64,000 nucleotides of DNA from Gigantopelta aegis (lineage: Eukaryota > Mollusca > Gastropoda > Neomphalida > Peltospiridae), in contig NC_054701.1 in NCBI RefSeq assembly GCF_016097555.1, positions 65,217,485 through 65,281,484 of the forward strand, read 5' to 3'. Of this stretch, positions 32,866 through 44,158 are shown one piece after another. Within the stretch, counting starts at the first letter, position 1. Each line of letters opens with the position of its first letter. The position numbers were made by a program, and so were the translations under genes. Under the pieces are notes generated by a model. It was not told where the DNA came from. It saw only the letters and a list, made by a program, of their open reading frames with translations, and made no database searches.

Positions 32866-33259
32866 GTAAAGTTTGTTTTATTTAACGACGCCACTAGAGC
32901 ACATTGATTTTTTTTATCTTATCATCGGCTATTGGACGTGAAACATATGGTCATTCTGACACTGTTTTTAGAGGAAACCCGCTGTCGCCACATAGGCTAC
33001 TCTTTTTACGACAGGCAGCAAGGGATCTTTTATTTGCGCTTCCCACAGGCAGGATAGCACAAACCATGGCCTTTGGTGAACCACTTATGGATCACTGGTC
33101 GGTGCAAGTGGTTTACACCTACCCATTGAGCCTTGCGGAGCACTCACTCAGGGTTTGGAGTCGGTATCTGGATTAAAAATCCCATGCCTCGACTGGGATC
33201 CAAACCCAGTACCTACCAGCCTGTAGACCGATGGCCTGCCACGACGCCACCGAGGCCGG
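32866..33259 (-). mobile_element. SINE4: SINE3-like head on a SINE1-like body, 14-bp target duplication
   Basis: The tRNA-like head CCTCGGTGGCGTCGTGGTAG and TACAGGCTGGTAGGTACTGG (minus strand) are of SINE3 type. The 3' part is a SINE1 body with GTGGCGACAGCGGGTTTCC and a tail B-like end. It is flanked by TTCAATATTTAAAA (32852-32865 and 33260-33273). Confidence 0.9.
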
Positions 33260-33479
33260 TTCAATATTTAAAAATGCTCAAGGGTGCAAAGTTTGTACCT
33301 CTCGGATCTTGAGCACCTTTCAAAGTGAAAGGTGTTTTTTTTTGTTTGTTTTTGTTTGTTTAACGACACCTCTGGAGCGCCTTTCAGCGCCTTTCAAAGA
33401 TGCAAAAAACCACAAACAACAGTTGTGGGTACCGAACTACAAGGTTCACCCAAACAATGAGAGTTTGGCAAACCGATAA

Positions 33480-33610
33480 GTGATTACCGTGGTGGTCTGG
33501 AAGCTGTGGGCGATTCGATGCCTAAGGGCATGAGACAACTAATTTATGAGGCCATACGGATTTTATTTCCTGTGCGTTAATATCAGTGTACATATATGTA
33601 CTAGTCAAAC
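33480..33610 (+). mobile_element. SINE2 copy, partial
   Basis: CGTGGTGGTCTGGAAGCTG, GATTCGATGCCTAAGG and TTATGAGGCC with GTGCGTTAATA follow the order of the SINE2 copy at 48.75 kb. The A-box end is damaged. Confidence 0.65.
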
Positions 33611-33740
33611 CTGACCTAGAATATTTAGAGGTTAGGTCAGGTCATAGTTTTAACGTGCACATTCAGAGCAAGCTCTATTGAACTTTTAAAATATCCCGTA
33701 GGATTGAATCAAAAAATGAGATAGTTTGCGCAATTTCGTT

Positions 33741-33984
33741 CATTCATTTGAACTGATTTTCGTGCTTATATCCAATTGTTTCAAGCACGCTGTCCTGGGC
33801 ACACACCTCAGCTATCTGGGTTATCTGTTCAGGACAGTGGGTTAGTTGTTAGTGGTTAGTGAGAAAGAAGAAGGTGTAGTAGTCGCTAAAACTTGCTGTG
33901 GGTGGGAACCGGTACAGAGCTGCGAAACCTGTACCTACCAGCCTAATGCCCGATGGCTTAACCACGACACCACCGAGGCCGGTT
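33741..33984 (-). mobile_element. SINE3, full length, 10-bp target duplication
   Basis: A minus-strand copy flanked by CAATTTCGTT (33731-33740 and 33985-33994). Confidence 0.88.
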
Positions 33985-34477
33985 CAATTTCGTTAAGTAA
34001 TTTTGACGCATAATTCGGAACGGTTCAGCAAAAGTAATTTTTGAGTGATTTGACTTAGTTGGTCAAATTATAGCTCTTGTTGGAACCTTGCCTATTTAGG
34101 GCCGTCGTGGTTGGTCTCCCATAGTTGCCTTCTTGTTTTACCCTTCGGAGGGTATGATCGATTGGGTGATCACTTTTTTTATGTGTTCCGGTTCTGCCCA
34201 TGGCTGGTTGATGGGGGCGACCCATTGGAGTCTTGTTGTTAGTCCTTAGAAGGGCTTGTATATGATGACCTTGTAGGGCCGGGAGACGAGGTCGCAAAGC
34301 TTGTGCCTTTTCTTTGTTTTCATGTTATCCTTCATTCATTTGTTATTAGTCCTCCTCTTCTATCTTTCCCATCATTCCTTCTGCCCATCCAGTCATCCGC
34401 TGTGCCATGCGTCACCAAGAACCAAGTAATATTTAGATATCCGTACACCTATATACACTTGCCAGTGTCAGAATGTT

Positions 34478-34620
34478 TCGGTGGCCGAGTAGTTACTCGT
34501 GGTGGTCTGGAAACTGCTGGCAATTCAGTGCCTAAGGTTCAGTAACAGACAGACAATTTGTGAGGCCAAAACGAATTTCATCTCCCTGTTCCTGTGTGTT
34601 AATACTTATGCACGTACTGA
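34478..34620 (+). mobile_element. SINE2 copy in P1
   Basis: Head with GGTGGTCTGGAAACTGCTGG and GCCTAAGGTTCAGT, then GACAATTTGTGAGGCC and CCTGTTCCTGTGTGTTAATA. The B box has lost a few bases compared with P2. Confidence 0.75.
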
Positions 34621-34641
34621 CATGTATACATACAATATATA

Positions 34642-36136
34642 CTCTTCAAAAAAAGAAACGCAAAAGGGTACAAATGGGTTATAACTCCGATTTTATGTTT
34701 CCTACCGGTTCATGCTTTGTGAATATAAGGTCATTGCATGTCCCAAACACATTCCCACGGTTACATTCGATAAAACGCAGCTACTGTACAATAAAGTTCC
34801 AAAATGTGAATATTCGCAAAAACGCAGGCACGTGCAAACCATGTCACCACTGCACGTGCGTTGTCTGCACGTGCAACATGAACACCGACAGTATAAAAGT
34901 GCAGGGTGTTCGCTTCCCTGGCCTCTGTATCTGGCCGACAGTTGACAATCCAGGACATGCCACGTCTCAGTGAACCGCAGAGAAACAATGCCATCGGCCG
35001 ACTAGACGCAGGCGAATCCAGAACGGCCGTTGTCAGGGCATTCCATGTGTCCCCAAGCACCATCTCCAGACTGTTGGACCGTTACCAGCAACATGGATCA
35101 ACACGTGACCTCCCTAGATCCGGTCGACCACGGGTCACTACCCCCGGGCAGGACCGCTACATCCGGGTACGCCACCTTCGGGAACGATTGACTACTGCCA
35201 CCTCCACAGCCGCAGCAATACCAGGTTTGCGCAGGATATCCGACCAGACCGTACGGAACCGCCTACGTGAGGTAGGAATTCGTGCCAGACGTCCAGTTCG
35301 AGGTGTCATCTTAACACCACAACACCGTCGACTCCGACTGCAGTGGTGCCAGATTTATCGACAATGGCCTCAACTGCGATGGAGACAGGTGTGGTTCATT
35401 GACGAGTCCCGATTTCTGCTCCGACGTCATGATGGAAGATGTCGCGTGTATAGGCGTCGTGGTGAACGTTATGCGGCAAACTGCGTGCAGGAAGTGGACA
35501 GATTCGGCGGGGGTAGTGTCATGGTGTGGGCAGCCATCTCACACACTGGCAGAACTGACCTGGTCCACGTGCAGGGCAACCTGAATGCACAGGGCTACAT
35601 TGACCAGATCCTCCGGCCACACATCGTTCCAGTTATGGCCAACGCCAACGCAGTGTTCCAACATGACAACGCCAGGCCTCACACAGCACGTCTCACAACG
35701 GCTTTCCTACAGAACAACAACATTAATGTCCTTCCTTGGCCATCGATATCACCGGATTTGAACCCAATTGAGCATCTATGGGACGAGTTGGACCGACGCC
35801 TCCGACAGCGACAACCACAGCCCCAGACCCTGCCCGAGCTGGCAGCAGCCTTGCAGGCCGAGTGGGCCACCATCCCCCGGGACGTCATCCGTACTCTGGT
35901 TGCTTCAATGGGCAGGCGGTGCCAGGCAGTTGTCAACACACGCGGAGGCCACACCCGGTATTGACTCCAGATGACCTTGACCTTGGTGGTGTGTCCTATC
36001 ACTTACTCACAATGGACTAGAGTGAATTGTGAACAATCCTGCAACATTTGGTAATTATCGGACTCACCATTCAATAATTAAATCAATTCTCCAAATGTTA
36101 CGACAATGTGGTTTTGCGTTTCTTCTTTTGAAGAGA
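34642..36136 (+). mobile_element. Tc1-like transposon, apparently complete
   Basis: A 1,495-bp element. The inverted ends CTCTTCAAAAAAAGAAACGC (34642 on) and GCGTTTCTTCTTTTGAAGAG (ending 36135) match over about 24 bp with one or two differences. It is flanked by TA at 34640-34641 and 36137-36138. P2 has the uninterrupted site ACAATATATATAGATATCC at 48924-48942. The element therefore inserted after the P duplication. It carries one open transposase gene. Confidence 0.93.
34957..35964 (+). CDS. Tc1-like DD34E transposase, 335 aa
   Basis: This cuts and pastes its own element at TA targets in the nucleus. The Met at 34957 (MPRLSEPQRNNAIGRLDAGE) is preferred over an upstream in-frame start because it begins the paired-type helix-turn-helix region and gives the usual 335-345 aa length. 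Residues 1-110 hold two helix-turn-helix parts (SPSTISRLLDRY; ISDQTVRNRLREVGI) and an AT-hook-like GRPR at 56-59. The catalytic triad is Asp149 (WFIDES), Asp237 (QHDNARPH) and Glu272 (PDLNPIEHLWDEL), with 34 residues between the last two. GGGSVMVWA is the usual glycine box. No stop or frameshift. GC content is higher than its surroundings. A catalytically competent enzyme is likely, but activity is not shown. Confidence 0.93.
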   Translation: MPRLSEPQRNNAIGRLDAGESRTAVVRAFHVSPSTISRLLDRYQQHGSTRDLPRSGRPRVTTPGQDRYIRVRHLRERLTTATSTAAAIPGLRRISDQTVRNRLREVGIRARRPVRGVILTPQHRRLRLQWCQIYRQWPQLRWRQVWFIDESRFLLRRHDGRCRVYRRRGERYAANCVQEVDRFGGGSVMVWAAISHTGRTDLVHVQGNLNAQGYIDQILRPHIVPVMANANAVFQHDNARPHTARLTTAFLQNNNINVLPWPSISPDLNPIEHLWDELDRRLRQRQPQPQTLPELAAALQAEWATIPRDVIRTLVASMGRRCQAVVNTRGGHTRY

Positions 36137-36206
36137 TATATAGATATCCATACATCTACGAAAAACATAAATACAGACAGACATATGTACGTACTTACAT
36201 GCATTA

Positions 36207-36214
36207 CATACCTG

Positions 36215-36257
<43 letters not shown>

Positions 36258-36262
36258 ATGTG
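36207..36262. repeat. (TG)n microsatellite in P1
   Basis: TG repeats. The corresponding, longer tract in P2 is at 48992-49068. Confidence 0.95.
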
Positions 36263-36413
36263 TGTTTTCAAGGGGTTTTTTCTTCTGTTTTTCATTATTG
36301 CGACTTTATTTTATTACTGCCAAATATTTTATGCCATCAACTATTTCGGGTTGATGAGTCAGTTTATATTATATAGTTTATATAATCATATCGATTTACC
36401 TCTGTAGTGCAAG

Positions 36414-36721
36414 TGGGTGGGGCGTAGCCCAGTGGTAAAACGCTCTCTTGATGCGCGGTCGGTTTGGGATCGATCCCTGTCGGTGGGCCAATTTGGGCTA
36501 TTTCTCGTTCTAGTCAGTGCACCACGACTGGTATATCAAAGGCCGTGGTATGTGCTATCCTATGTGGGATGGTGCGTATAAAAGATCCCTTGCTGCTAAT
36601 GGGGAAAATGTAGCGGGTTTCCTTTATAAGACTATATACCAAAATTACCAAATGTTTGACATCCAGTAGCCGATGAATAATACATTAACGTGCTGTAGTG
36701 GTGTCGTTAAACAAAACAAAC
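36414..36721 (+). mobile_element. SINE1 tail B in P1
   Basis: A full-length plus-strand copy. The same insertion is present in P2 at 49181-49468, so it predates the duplication. Confidence 0.9.
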
Positions 36722-36844
36722 TGCTACTGTAGTACAATACAAATATATCGCATTGTGCATTGTACCTATACATCAAACAGGGCCGTATCTTGTCTTAATT
36801 AACGGGGTTGGCAATATTAAAAAAAAACATGCAGGTTCATTTAT

Positions 36845-37085
36845 TAAATAGAAAAGGGAAACTCGCTTCCACCACATAGGCTATTCCTGTTAAATCAGCA
36901 AATGATCTTTTATATGAACTTTCTCAAAGCCGTATCAGTTCGTAACATGGCTTTTGATTTATCTATCAGTCGTGGAACACTGCATGAGACGGGGAAAACA
37001 TGTCCATCGAGAGCAATCGAGGCGGAGACGCATTGCACCCTCGGCGAGCGCTATATCACTGACCAACATCCCACTTTTGAACTAT
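36845..37085 (-). mobile_element. Old degraded SINE1 in P1
   Basis: SINE1 body blocks (GGAAACTCGC, ATAGGCTATTC, GATCTTTTATATG, CATGGCTTTTGAT) are recognisable on the minus strand. The P2 counterpart is 49625-49850. Confidence 0.6.
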
Positions 37086-37095
37086 TTTACATTTT

Positions 37096-37800
37096 GGAAT
37101 CGTGGAACTACACACATTGTTCGTGGGATTACACAGATTCATCGTGGGACTACACATATTCATCGTGGGACTACATATATTGCTCATAGAACTACACACA
37201 TTCATCGTGGGACTACACAGATTGATCGTGGGAGTAAACAGATTGACCGTGGGAGTAAACAAATTGATCGTGGGACTACACAGATTGATCGTGGGAGTAA
37301 ACAGATTGACCGTGGGAGTAAACAAATTCATCGTGGGACTACACAGATTGATCGTGGGAGTAAACAGATTGACCGTGGGAGTAAACAAACTGATCGTGGG
37401 ACTAGACAGATTGATCGTGGGAGTAAACAGATTGACCGTGGGAGTAAACAAATTGATCGTGGGACTACACAAATTGATTGTGGGACTACACAAATTGATC
37501 GTGGGACTACACACATTGTTCGTGGGACTACACAAATTGATCGTGGGACTACACAAATTGATTGTGAGACTACACAAATTGACCGTGGGACTACACAAAT
37601 TGATTGTGGGACTACACAAATTGATCGGGACTACACAAATTGATCGGGACTACAAAGATTGATCGTGGGAGTAAACAGATTGACCGTGGGAGTGAACAAA
37701 CTGACCGTGGGACTACAAATACTGATGGTGGGACTACACAGATTGATCGTGGGACTACACAGATTAATCATGGGACAACAGAGATTGACCGTGGAGCTAG
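37096..37800 (+). repeat. 21-bp minisatellite, about 33 units (P1)
   Basis: Units of the form ATCGTGGGACTACACAGATT plus one base, alternating with GGGAGTAAACA variants. Because 21 is a multiple of 3 and the unit lacks stops, all nearby frames stay open (up to 229 codons). They are not genes. Confidence 0.95.
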
Positions 37801-38263
37801 AAACAGTTACTCGGTATAATGTGATTCCCCACTAAATCCATTACTGATACAGCAATGTGTGAACGTATAATAATCTTCATTAGCTTCGACAAAGTCCAAT
37901 GGTTAAATCGTATCTGATAAAATTCAATGTGACTAGATTTCGATATGTGTGTGCAGTAATAGATCGAATACTTCTATCGTTGTATATACATCTTTAATAT
38001 ATACAAATGTGTGTTCACTAATTATTCTACATTTTTTTAACGTTAAAAAAGTGCTATTCCGAATTCATCCTTACCAGGATAGGCCAGTAGAATTCAAGAA
38101 ACCTTATCGATGGTCAGTCTGTGGGTAAACAACTTTCTACTAGAGAATTGTGGCGTGATCGGTAAGTGGTGGGTGGGACCTAGATCAGTCGGCAGATCGC
38201 TCGCATGAGGTGTTTGGATCTTACGATCGAGCCCCCTAAATGAAGTCACTGATTTTCCCCCCA

Positions 38264-38476
38264 TCCCAACCAAAGAAAGAAAGAAATGTATTATTTAACG
38301 ACGCACTCAACACATTTTATTTAGGGTTATATGGCGTCAGACATATGGTTAAGGACCACACAGATTTTGAGACGAAACCCGCTGTCGCCACTACATGGGC
38401 TACTCTTTCCGATTAGCAGCAAGGGATCTTTCATTTGCGCTTCCCACAGGTAGGATAGCACAAACCATGGCCTTAA
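38264..38476 (-). mobile_element. SINE4 tail, truncated by the duplication boundary
   Basis: Identical in position to the complete SINE4 at 51700-52091 of P2, but cut at ACCATGGCCTT, after which TRIM B flank begins. Confidence 0.85.
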
Positions 38477-38537
38477 TTGGAGCTCATGTCCACCAATCAA
38501 AACCTTACTTGCAGAATCATTAATCATTAATCATTAA
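38477..38537. other. Junction between P1 and TRIM B block
   Basis: AATTGGAGCTCATGTCC with CCAATCAAAACCTTACTTGC is the same MULE-like MITE end that appears inverted at 56.84-56.93 kb. Short ATTAATC repeats follow, then the block shared with TRIM C starts. Confidence 0.55.
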
Positions 38538-38789
38538 TTGCATTTTATAAGAAACGCATCATAGGTTAACACAATGTGCTTTTAAATATTTTAGAATTTT
38601 AAATGTCTGGAGTGTCTCGTGGTCTGTTTGAACGGATGCTTTACTTTCTATTCTTTGTATATATTCATATATTTATATTCTATGATTTATGTGTGGGTGT
38701 GTGCGTGCGTGCGGGCGTGTAGTGTAGTCACAGTGTATTTATTTATTACCTATATGGTATACAATAAACCGTTAATTGTCGTATTTTCC

Positions 38790-39340
38790 CAATCTAATTA
38801 AAATTAGCTCCACTATTACATGTGGATCTAACAGCAGCCCGTTGGAGCTCATGTCCAGTTGACCTTTCATTTGTCCAATCAAAACCTTACTTGCAAAATC
38901 ATGCCAATGATTTGAAAAGAATTTGAAAACATTCGGGATTATGCCGAGGGTATACGAAATAATTCGGGTAAATTACGAAGTATGCCGGAAAGTAATTGCA
39001 ATATAAAATTTTATATAAAATTCGTTTCAAGACGAAAAAATAAACCGTGATGATATAGCCATAAAATCTGTTTATACTAGTATACAATCCAGAGTTTATT
39101 ACTGCACTTTTCTCCCTGTTTTTTCAATGTTGAAATAGACCAAGTTGGCCTATTGCATAAATAGCTCGCCCGGTATTTTTAGAATTTGTATGCTCCCGAA
39201 AAACGCTATAAAAGGCGAAGTGCAATTGGTCGATATTTAAATTGTTATTTATAGATGAAATGTCACCTAGGCAATGGGAGTCCACGCAATGCTGTTAGAT
39301 CTACTGGCTAGACCCAGTAGAGCTAATTTTAATCAGATTG
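38790..39340. mobile_element. MULE-like MITE, 9-bp target duplication
   Basis: Ends CAATCTAATTAAAATTAGCT and AGCTAATTTTAATCAGATTG form about 50-bp imperfect inverted repeats. It is flanked by GTATTTTCC (38781-38789 and 39341-39349). TRIM A has the site without the element. The 9-bp duplication suggests Mutator-like, and no transposase is present. Confidence 0.75.
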
Positions 39341-39437
39341 GTATTTTCCCCACGTAATCGTTATTGCCTGGGTCATAACAACACCTTGAAAACGGTTACT
39401 GCACACTACTGACGTCACGAGTCACTATAGCAGCTGC

Positions 39438-39757
39438 GGGGCGGAACGTAGCCCAGTGGTAAAGCGTTCGCTTGATGCGCGGTCGGTCTGGGATCGATCC
39501 TCGTCTGTGGGCGCATTGGGCTATTTCTCGCACCAGCCAGTGCACCACGACTGGTATATCAAAGGCCGTGGTATGTGTTATCATGTCTGTGGGATGGTGC
39601 ATATAAAAGATCCCTTGCTGCTAATCGAAAAGAGTAGCCTATGAAGTGGCGACAGCGGGTTTCCTCTCTCAATATCTGTGTGGTCCTTAACCATATGTCC
39701 GACGCCATATAACCGTAAAATAAAATGTGTTGAGTGCGTCGTTAAATATAACATTTC
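39438..39757 (+). mobile_element. SINE1 tail A, 13-bp target duplication
   Basis: Full length, flanked by CTATAGCAGCTGC (39425-39437 and 39758-39770). The same copy is present at TRIM C (58205-58524) and absent from TRIM A. Confidence 0.93.
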
Positions 39758-39963
39758 CTATAGCAGCTGCAAGCTTGTTTTTAAGGTCGATTGTGACGTG
39801 ATTACAATAATATGTATTTAACGTTTGTTCAGAATCATAGTTTGTGAATAATAAATATAACATTCGCAAGAGTACCATTCGGAATTTATGAAACTCGTTT
39901 GGGGAATAAAATAATTCCCGAAATAAAAAATTCCGTATAGCACTCCCACTCATGCAATAATTA

Positions 39964-40192
<229 letters not shown>

Positions 40193-40670
40193 GCGATTTG
40201 AAGTGGGCTGGTCCGTAATACGGGGAGGTAACTCTTTTGAACAACAATTTATTGTTGACATTGTATCACGTAGGCTTGTACGTTTTTGTTTCGCAAAAAA
40301 CACTAATGTGGCAGATCAAAATACCCGTCGAAGCGATGAATGATTTCAAATGATTATTATGGACTCGTAGTTTTATGGTTGCAGGTAAGAAGAAATGGAA
40401 AGTTAAATTTCATCGTAAAAAGTCTGCGCCAAGACGTTTTCTTCCGGGTTCGTTTCAAGCCGATGTACATGTCGTACGACCGTGGATAGCTCGAGTCGTT
40501 GGAGTGGCAGTCCTACAGGCGGATCTCCTAGGAGAGTGGCGGTTCTCTTAAGTACAAGCACCAGATAATGGATCATGGACCAAATTTTGATATTGGAATA
40601 CGGTATTGTCGTTCAGATTGTGAAAAAGGTCATTTCTTTAGTATATTTTTTCTTACTTTTTTTCAGATCT

Positions 40671-43600
40671 ATGGCCACCTCAGCTGATTTCAATGACGAC
40701 ATATCCTGTACAATCTGTCTGAACATATTTGTCAGTCCACGGTCGTTGCCATGTGGGCACACGTTTTGCCACAACTGTTTAAACGAGCACATTAACAAGA
40801 CTGTCACTAGGAGCACATTCAGTTGTCCGATCTGCAGATACTCTGCCAGACTCGTCCGCAGAAACGATGATCAAGACAAGACTGAGTCCCTGGCGGAACA
40901 ATTCCCAATTAACTACGCACTCGTCCAGACCGTCGATGCCATGCAGAAATTACAAACACGTGAGGTTTTAAATTTATCAGTGGGGCTAGGTTACCCGACG
41001 AATTACTACTACTACTGTTGTTTTTCGTTTCCGAAGCATATCTGTCTTATCAATTTATGTAGGATCATCAAACCTTGCATGCAGTTACACCTTGGGATGG
41101 TGGTATGTCGCTTACCGGTACCATAACTAGGTTACCGTGACCTACTTTTCAAGCATTACTGCACATTAACGTAAATCCTTACCCGGCCAATATCTTCCTT
41201 ATCATACTTTGCATGTATGTACAACTTGGGATGGCTGTGTATCGTGTACCATAACCAGGTCACTGTAATTTACTGCTAACTGTTGTATCATGTACCTCGC
41301 TAGTACTCTCGTTTTTATATTATTATTTAAAGGTGCATTCTTAAAGTTGCAAGTGTCATATTTTGCTATTTTTACATGTATTTGTTATATATAACTACAA
41401 ATTAATCTATCCCACTTATAGGCTTGGCATAATTAACTCAATGACATGCATATTAAAATTGCAATATGTCACTTATCGGAATCAGTAGTTTCCTTAGTAA
41501 TCCTTGATGAAAAAATATGAAGTACATACAAAATCTTCAACTCTCAGAAAAGTTTAATTATATAAGTATGATTACTCATTCTTTCTGATTCTGGAGGGGT
41601 ACAACCAACACGTTCTCCTCTTGTGTTTGTGGAATATTCTGAAAACATACATTGCAAAAAACAACAATTCTTTCAGCAAAAGGAGATTGTATAAAGATGT
41701 CCCCTTTTGCTAAATCTAGATTCACCAGTGACAATATATATATTGTCATATTATATGCAAAAACATGAAAGACGATAAAGACATTAAACGACAGTATAGA
41801 GCCCTTTGTGTATGTGCAAACATGTTGTTGCGGCGATTTGCAAAATGTTCAAAAACTGTTAAAACACAATTATTTGTAAGTTATTGTAGTAATTTGTACG
41901 CGGGTGCATTATGGGTGAAATTTACACAGGATACCATGAAGGATCTTAACATATGTTATAATAATGCATACCGATGGATGATCGGACAACGACGACCATA
42001 CAGTGCCAGCAAGATGTTTGTCAGTCATCGAGTAAAAAGCTTTGACGCATTACTTCGCTCAACAGCATATTCGCTGAAGAGCAGAATCGAAACAACTTCA
42101 AACGACCTACTTGCCCACCTGCGGTGTACAACTGTGTACGTCAAATATGTATGTGTAAATCGCTGGCACAAGCTGCTGTATATTATATAATCAGTTTTGT
42201 ATGTGATGTTTATATATGTTCTATGGATCTCTGATCTGAAATATATATATATTTAATAATAATAATAATAATAATTTTTAAATGTGTCCATCTCCATTCT
42301 GTTATTAGTCAAAGGACTGCATGCACACTATGATCACACTGTCAGTATTTTATTGAATGATATAAGATCATCGAATTTTAAAATAAAATGTACTTATATT
42401 AGCATTTGATTAGTATTTTGTTTAAATTATGTTTTGACAGAATACATCAAAGCCCAGTTGAAAACGGACCGTGAAAACCTGGAGCGGTCATATCTGCTGG
42501 CAGGACGAAAAACTGATTCACAATGTGAACAGCAACTTCAACAACTAGACGTGAATGTTATCCAGATTTCAGAAAACATCGATAAAACAGCGTACGAAAC
42601 AATTGAACAGCTAACATCTGCAATTCGTTCTCATCAGAAGATCTTGCACCAACAGCTCGTCAACTGTCACAAAACTGCTCAAACAAAAATACTAGAAAGA
42701 TCCAGACGGACAAAAGCATTGTTAACTGGACAAAAAGCGTCTGTTGACCTATTGTTGAATGCCTCAACAGTTTCTGAATCTGAAATACAAAATGAGAGAG
42801 AAAAGGTTGAACTACTACATAAAACGTCGACAGATTTTCGCACATCCCATGATGAAGTTTCTCCTTATAAAATAACCTTCACTAAATCTAACAATGTGAC
42901 GAACATTTCCACCCATTTCGGTACGCTGAAACTAACAGAGGAACACACAGCGTCATCCATGAATGCATCTAGTGAATCCAGACAGGCACTCCGACAGATA
43001 GATCGAGAAAAAGACAGTCTCCAGCTTGTTACGACCATTATGGCAAATCACAGCTCTGATACATTCGACCCCATTCTGACAGCCATTGATGTCCTACTCG
43101 CAGGAGGTTCACTGAAGATACTCGTTGCAGACAACAACAACCACTGTGTCAAGTCCTTCAACCACGACGGCACACTGCACTGCCTCTACAAACCTAACGG
43201 TATACCTAACGGTCTTGTTAAGTTTCGTGACAACGAGGTAGTAGTAACTCTAACACAACAGAAGGAGATCGTGTTTCTGAAGGTTAACGACAAAGACATC
43301 ACACTGACAAAAAGAGTGACAACTGAGAAGTCTTTTACAATGATAACTGTCTTACCGAACTTCAATCTGGCCGCTGTTGAAGATGTTTCAGATGGTATGC
43401 TTTATGACATTATGGACCAGGACTGTCGTGTAATCTGGTGTGCACATGATATTTTACCAAATGAGTATCTTGAATATCTCACTGTGATTTATGATTGTCT
43501 GCTGATTGGGTCTATGGGTTGTCACGAAACTGCCGGAGGTGTGAAATGTGTAACAACATCAGGTGACATTAAATGGGCGACTAGCAATGAAACTGGGCTT

Positions 43601-43822
43601 ATGCGCGGTGGCGGCATCACATGCGACGCCAACGGATTCATTTATGTTGCTAATCCTGAGAGAGATTCAGTTGTTCAGCTGACATCCAGTGGTCAATTCG
43701 TAAGCAACATCATCACCCAGGACCACGTGTCTTATCCCAAGCCTATCTGTTTCTACCATGATCAGCTGTATGTGGGTCAGAGAAAGGGCGAAATAAAGGT
43801 GTTTACCTGGAAGACAAAATGA
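40671..43822 (+). CDS. TRIM B: RING-coiled coil-NHL E3 ligase-like protein (two coding exons, 556 aa)
   Basis: Exons 40671-40959 and 42441-43822 are joined through donor CAAACAC/GTGAGG and acceptor TTTTGACAG/AATAC. The frame is phase 1 and the total of 1,671 nt is a multiple of three. Residues 13-55 form a C3HC4 RING (Cys13, Cys16, Cys28, His30, Cys33, Cys36, Cys52, Cys55). Residues about 98-240 are coiled coil (DRENLERSYLLAGRKTDSQ; IEQLTSAIRSHQKILHQQL). About 285-556 is an NHL-like propeller (KILVADNNNHCVKSFNHDG). No B-box is present. Expected role: cytoplasmic ubiquitin ligase with the propeller choosing the target. In molluscs such genes are often expanded and linked with immunity. Three residues present in C (DCL) are missing from the coiled coil. 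AATAAA follows the stop. The 5' half is C-like and the 3' half A-like. Confidence 0.88.
41749..42277 (+). mobile_element. CR1/L2-like LINE 3' end in the TRIM B intron
   Basis: An open frame of 141 codons (DDKDIKRQYRALCVCANMLL, LFVSYCSNLYAGALWV, YNNAYRWMIG) is the C-terminal part of a non-LTR reverse transcriptase, followed by a short UTR and (AAT)n tail. It is shared with the TRIM C intron. The TRIM A intron lacks it but keeps a short AAT tract. Confidence 0.82.
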
Positions 43823-44158
43823 AATAAAATAAAATACAAGTGAAATGAAGGATGTATGTTTAACAACGTTAAGCATATTTTAACCTGCGGCTAAAAGATG
43901 CCCACCATAGTGGTAACTGTGACTCGGTCTGCAAAGTGAGAACACCATTCTGCTATAGCCACACTGACTATTCTTGTGAAATAGCCTCAAAAGTCTGTAA
44001 TATGCACTTTTTCCAGACAGACATTACATATATTTAATTTTAAAAAATTCCGATATTTTTACACAAAATTGCGTTTATATTTTATATCTATAAATGAAAT
44101 GTATTCCACATGTAAACATCTACAACATTATGTGATTACCTGTGTAAAAACATGTTAA

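Larger units (their letters stand above)
34018..38476 (+). repeat. P1: segmental duplication block, copy 1
   Basis: Colinear with 47821-51914. Shared parts in order: the TTGGAACCTTGCC unit (one here, nine in P2), a 300-bp unique piece, SINE2, TG microsatellite, SINE1 tail B, degraded SINE, 21-bp minisatellite, the CAGTTACTCGGTA-AATTCATCCTTACCAGGAT segment, an old SINE and the SINE4 tail. The block stops inside SINE4 (GCCTT at 38476), where TRIM B sequence begins. A Tc1 element is inserted here only. Confidence 0.88.

Noticed and set aside
34055-34297. 80-aa minus-strand frame in P1 (proline/arginine-rich)
   Set aside because: The homologous P2 sequence does not keep the frame, and there is no family resemblance.
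41749-42277. Separate host gene in the TRIM B intron (141 aa)
   Set aside because: It is a LINE reverse transcriptase C-terminus with an (AAT)n tail, repeated at 1.66 and 60.5 kb.
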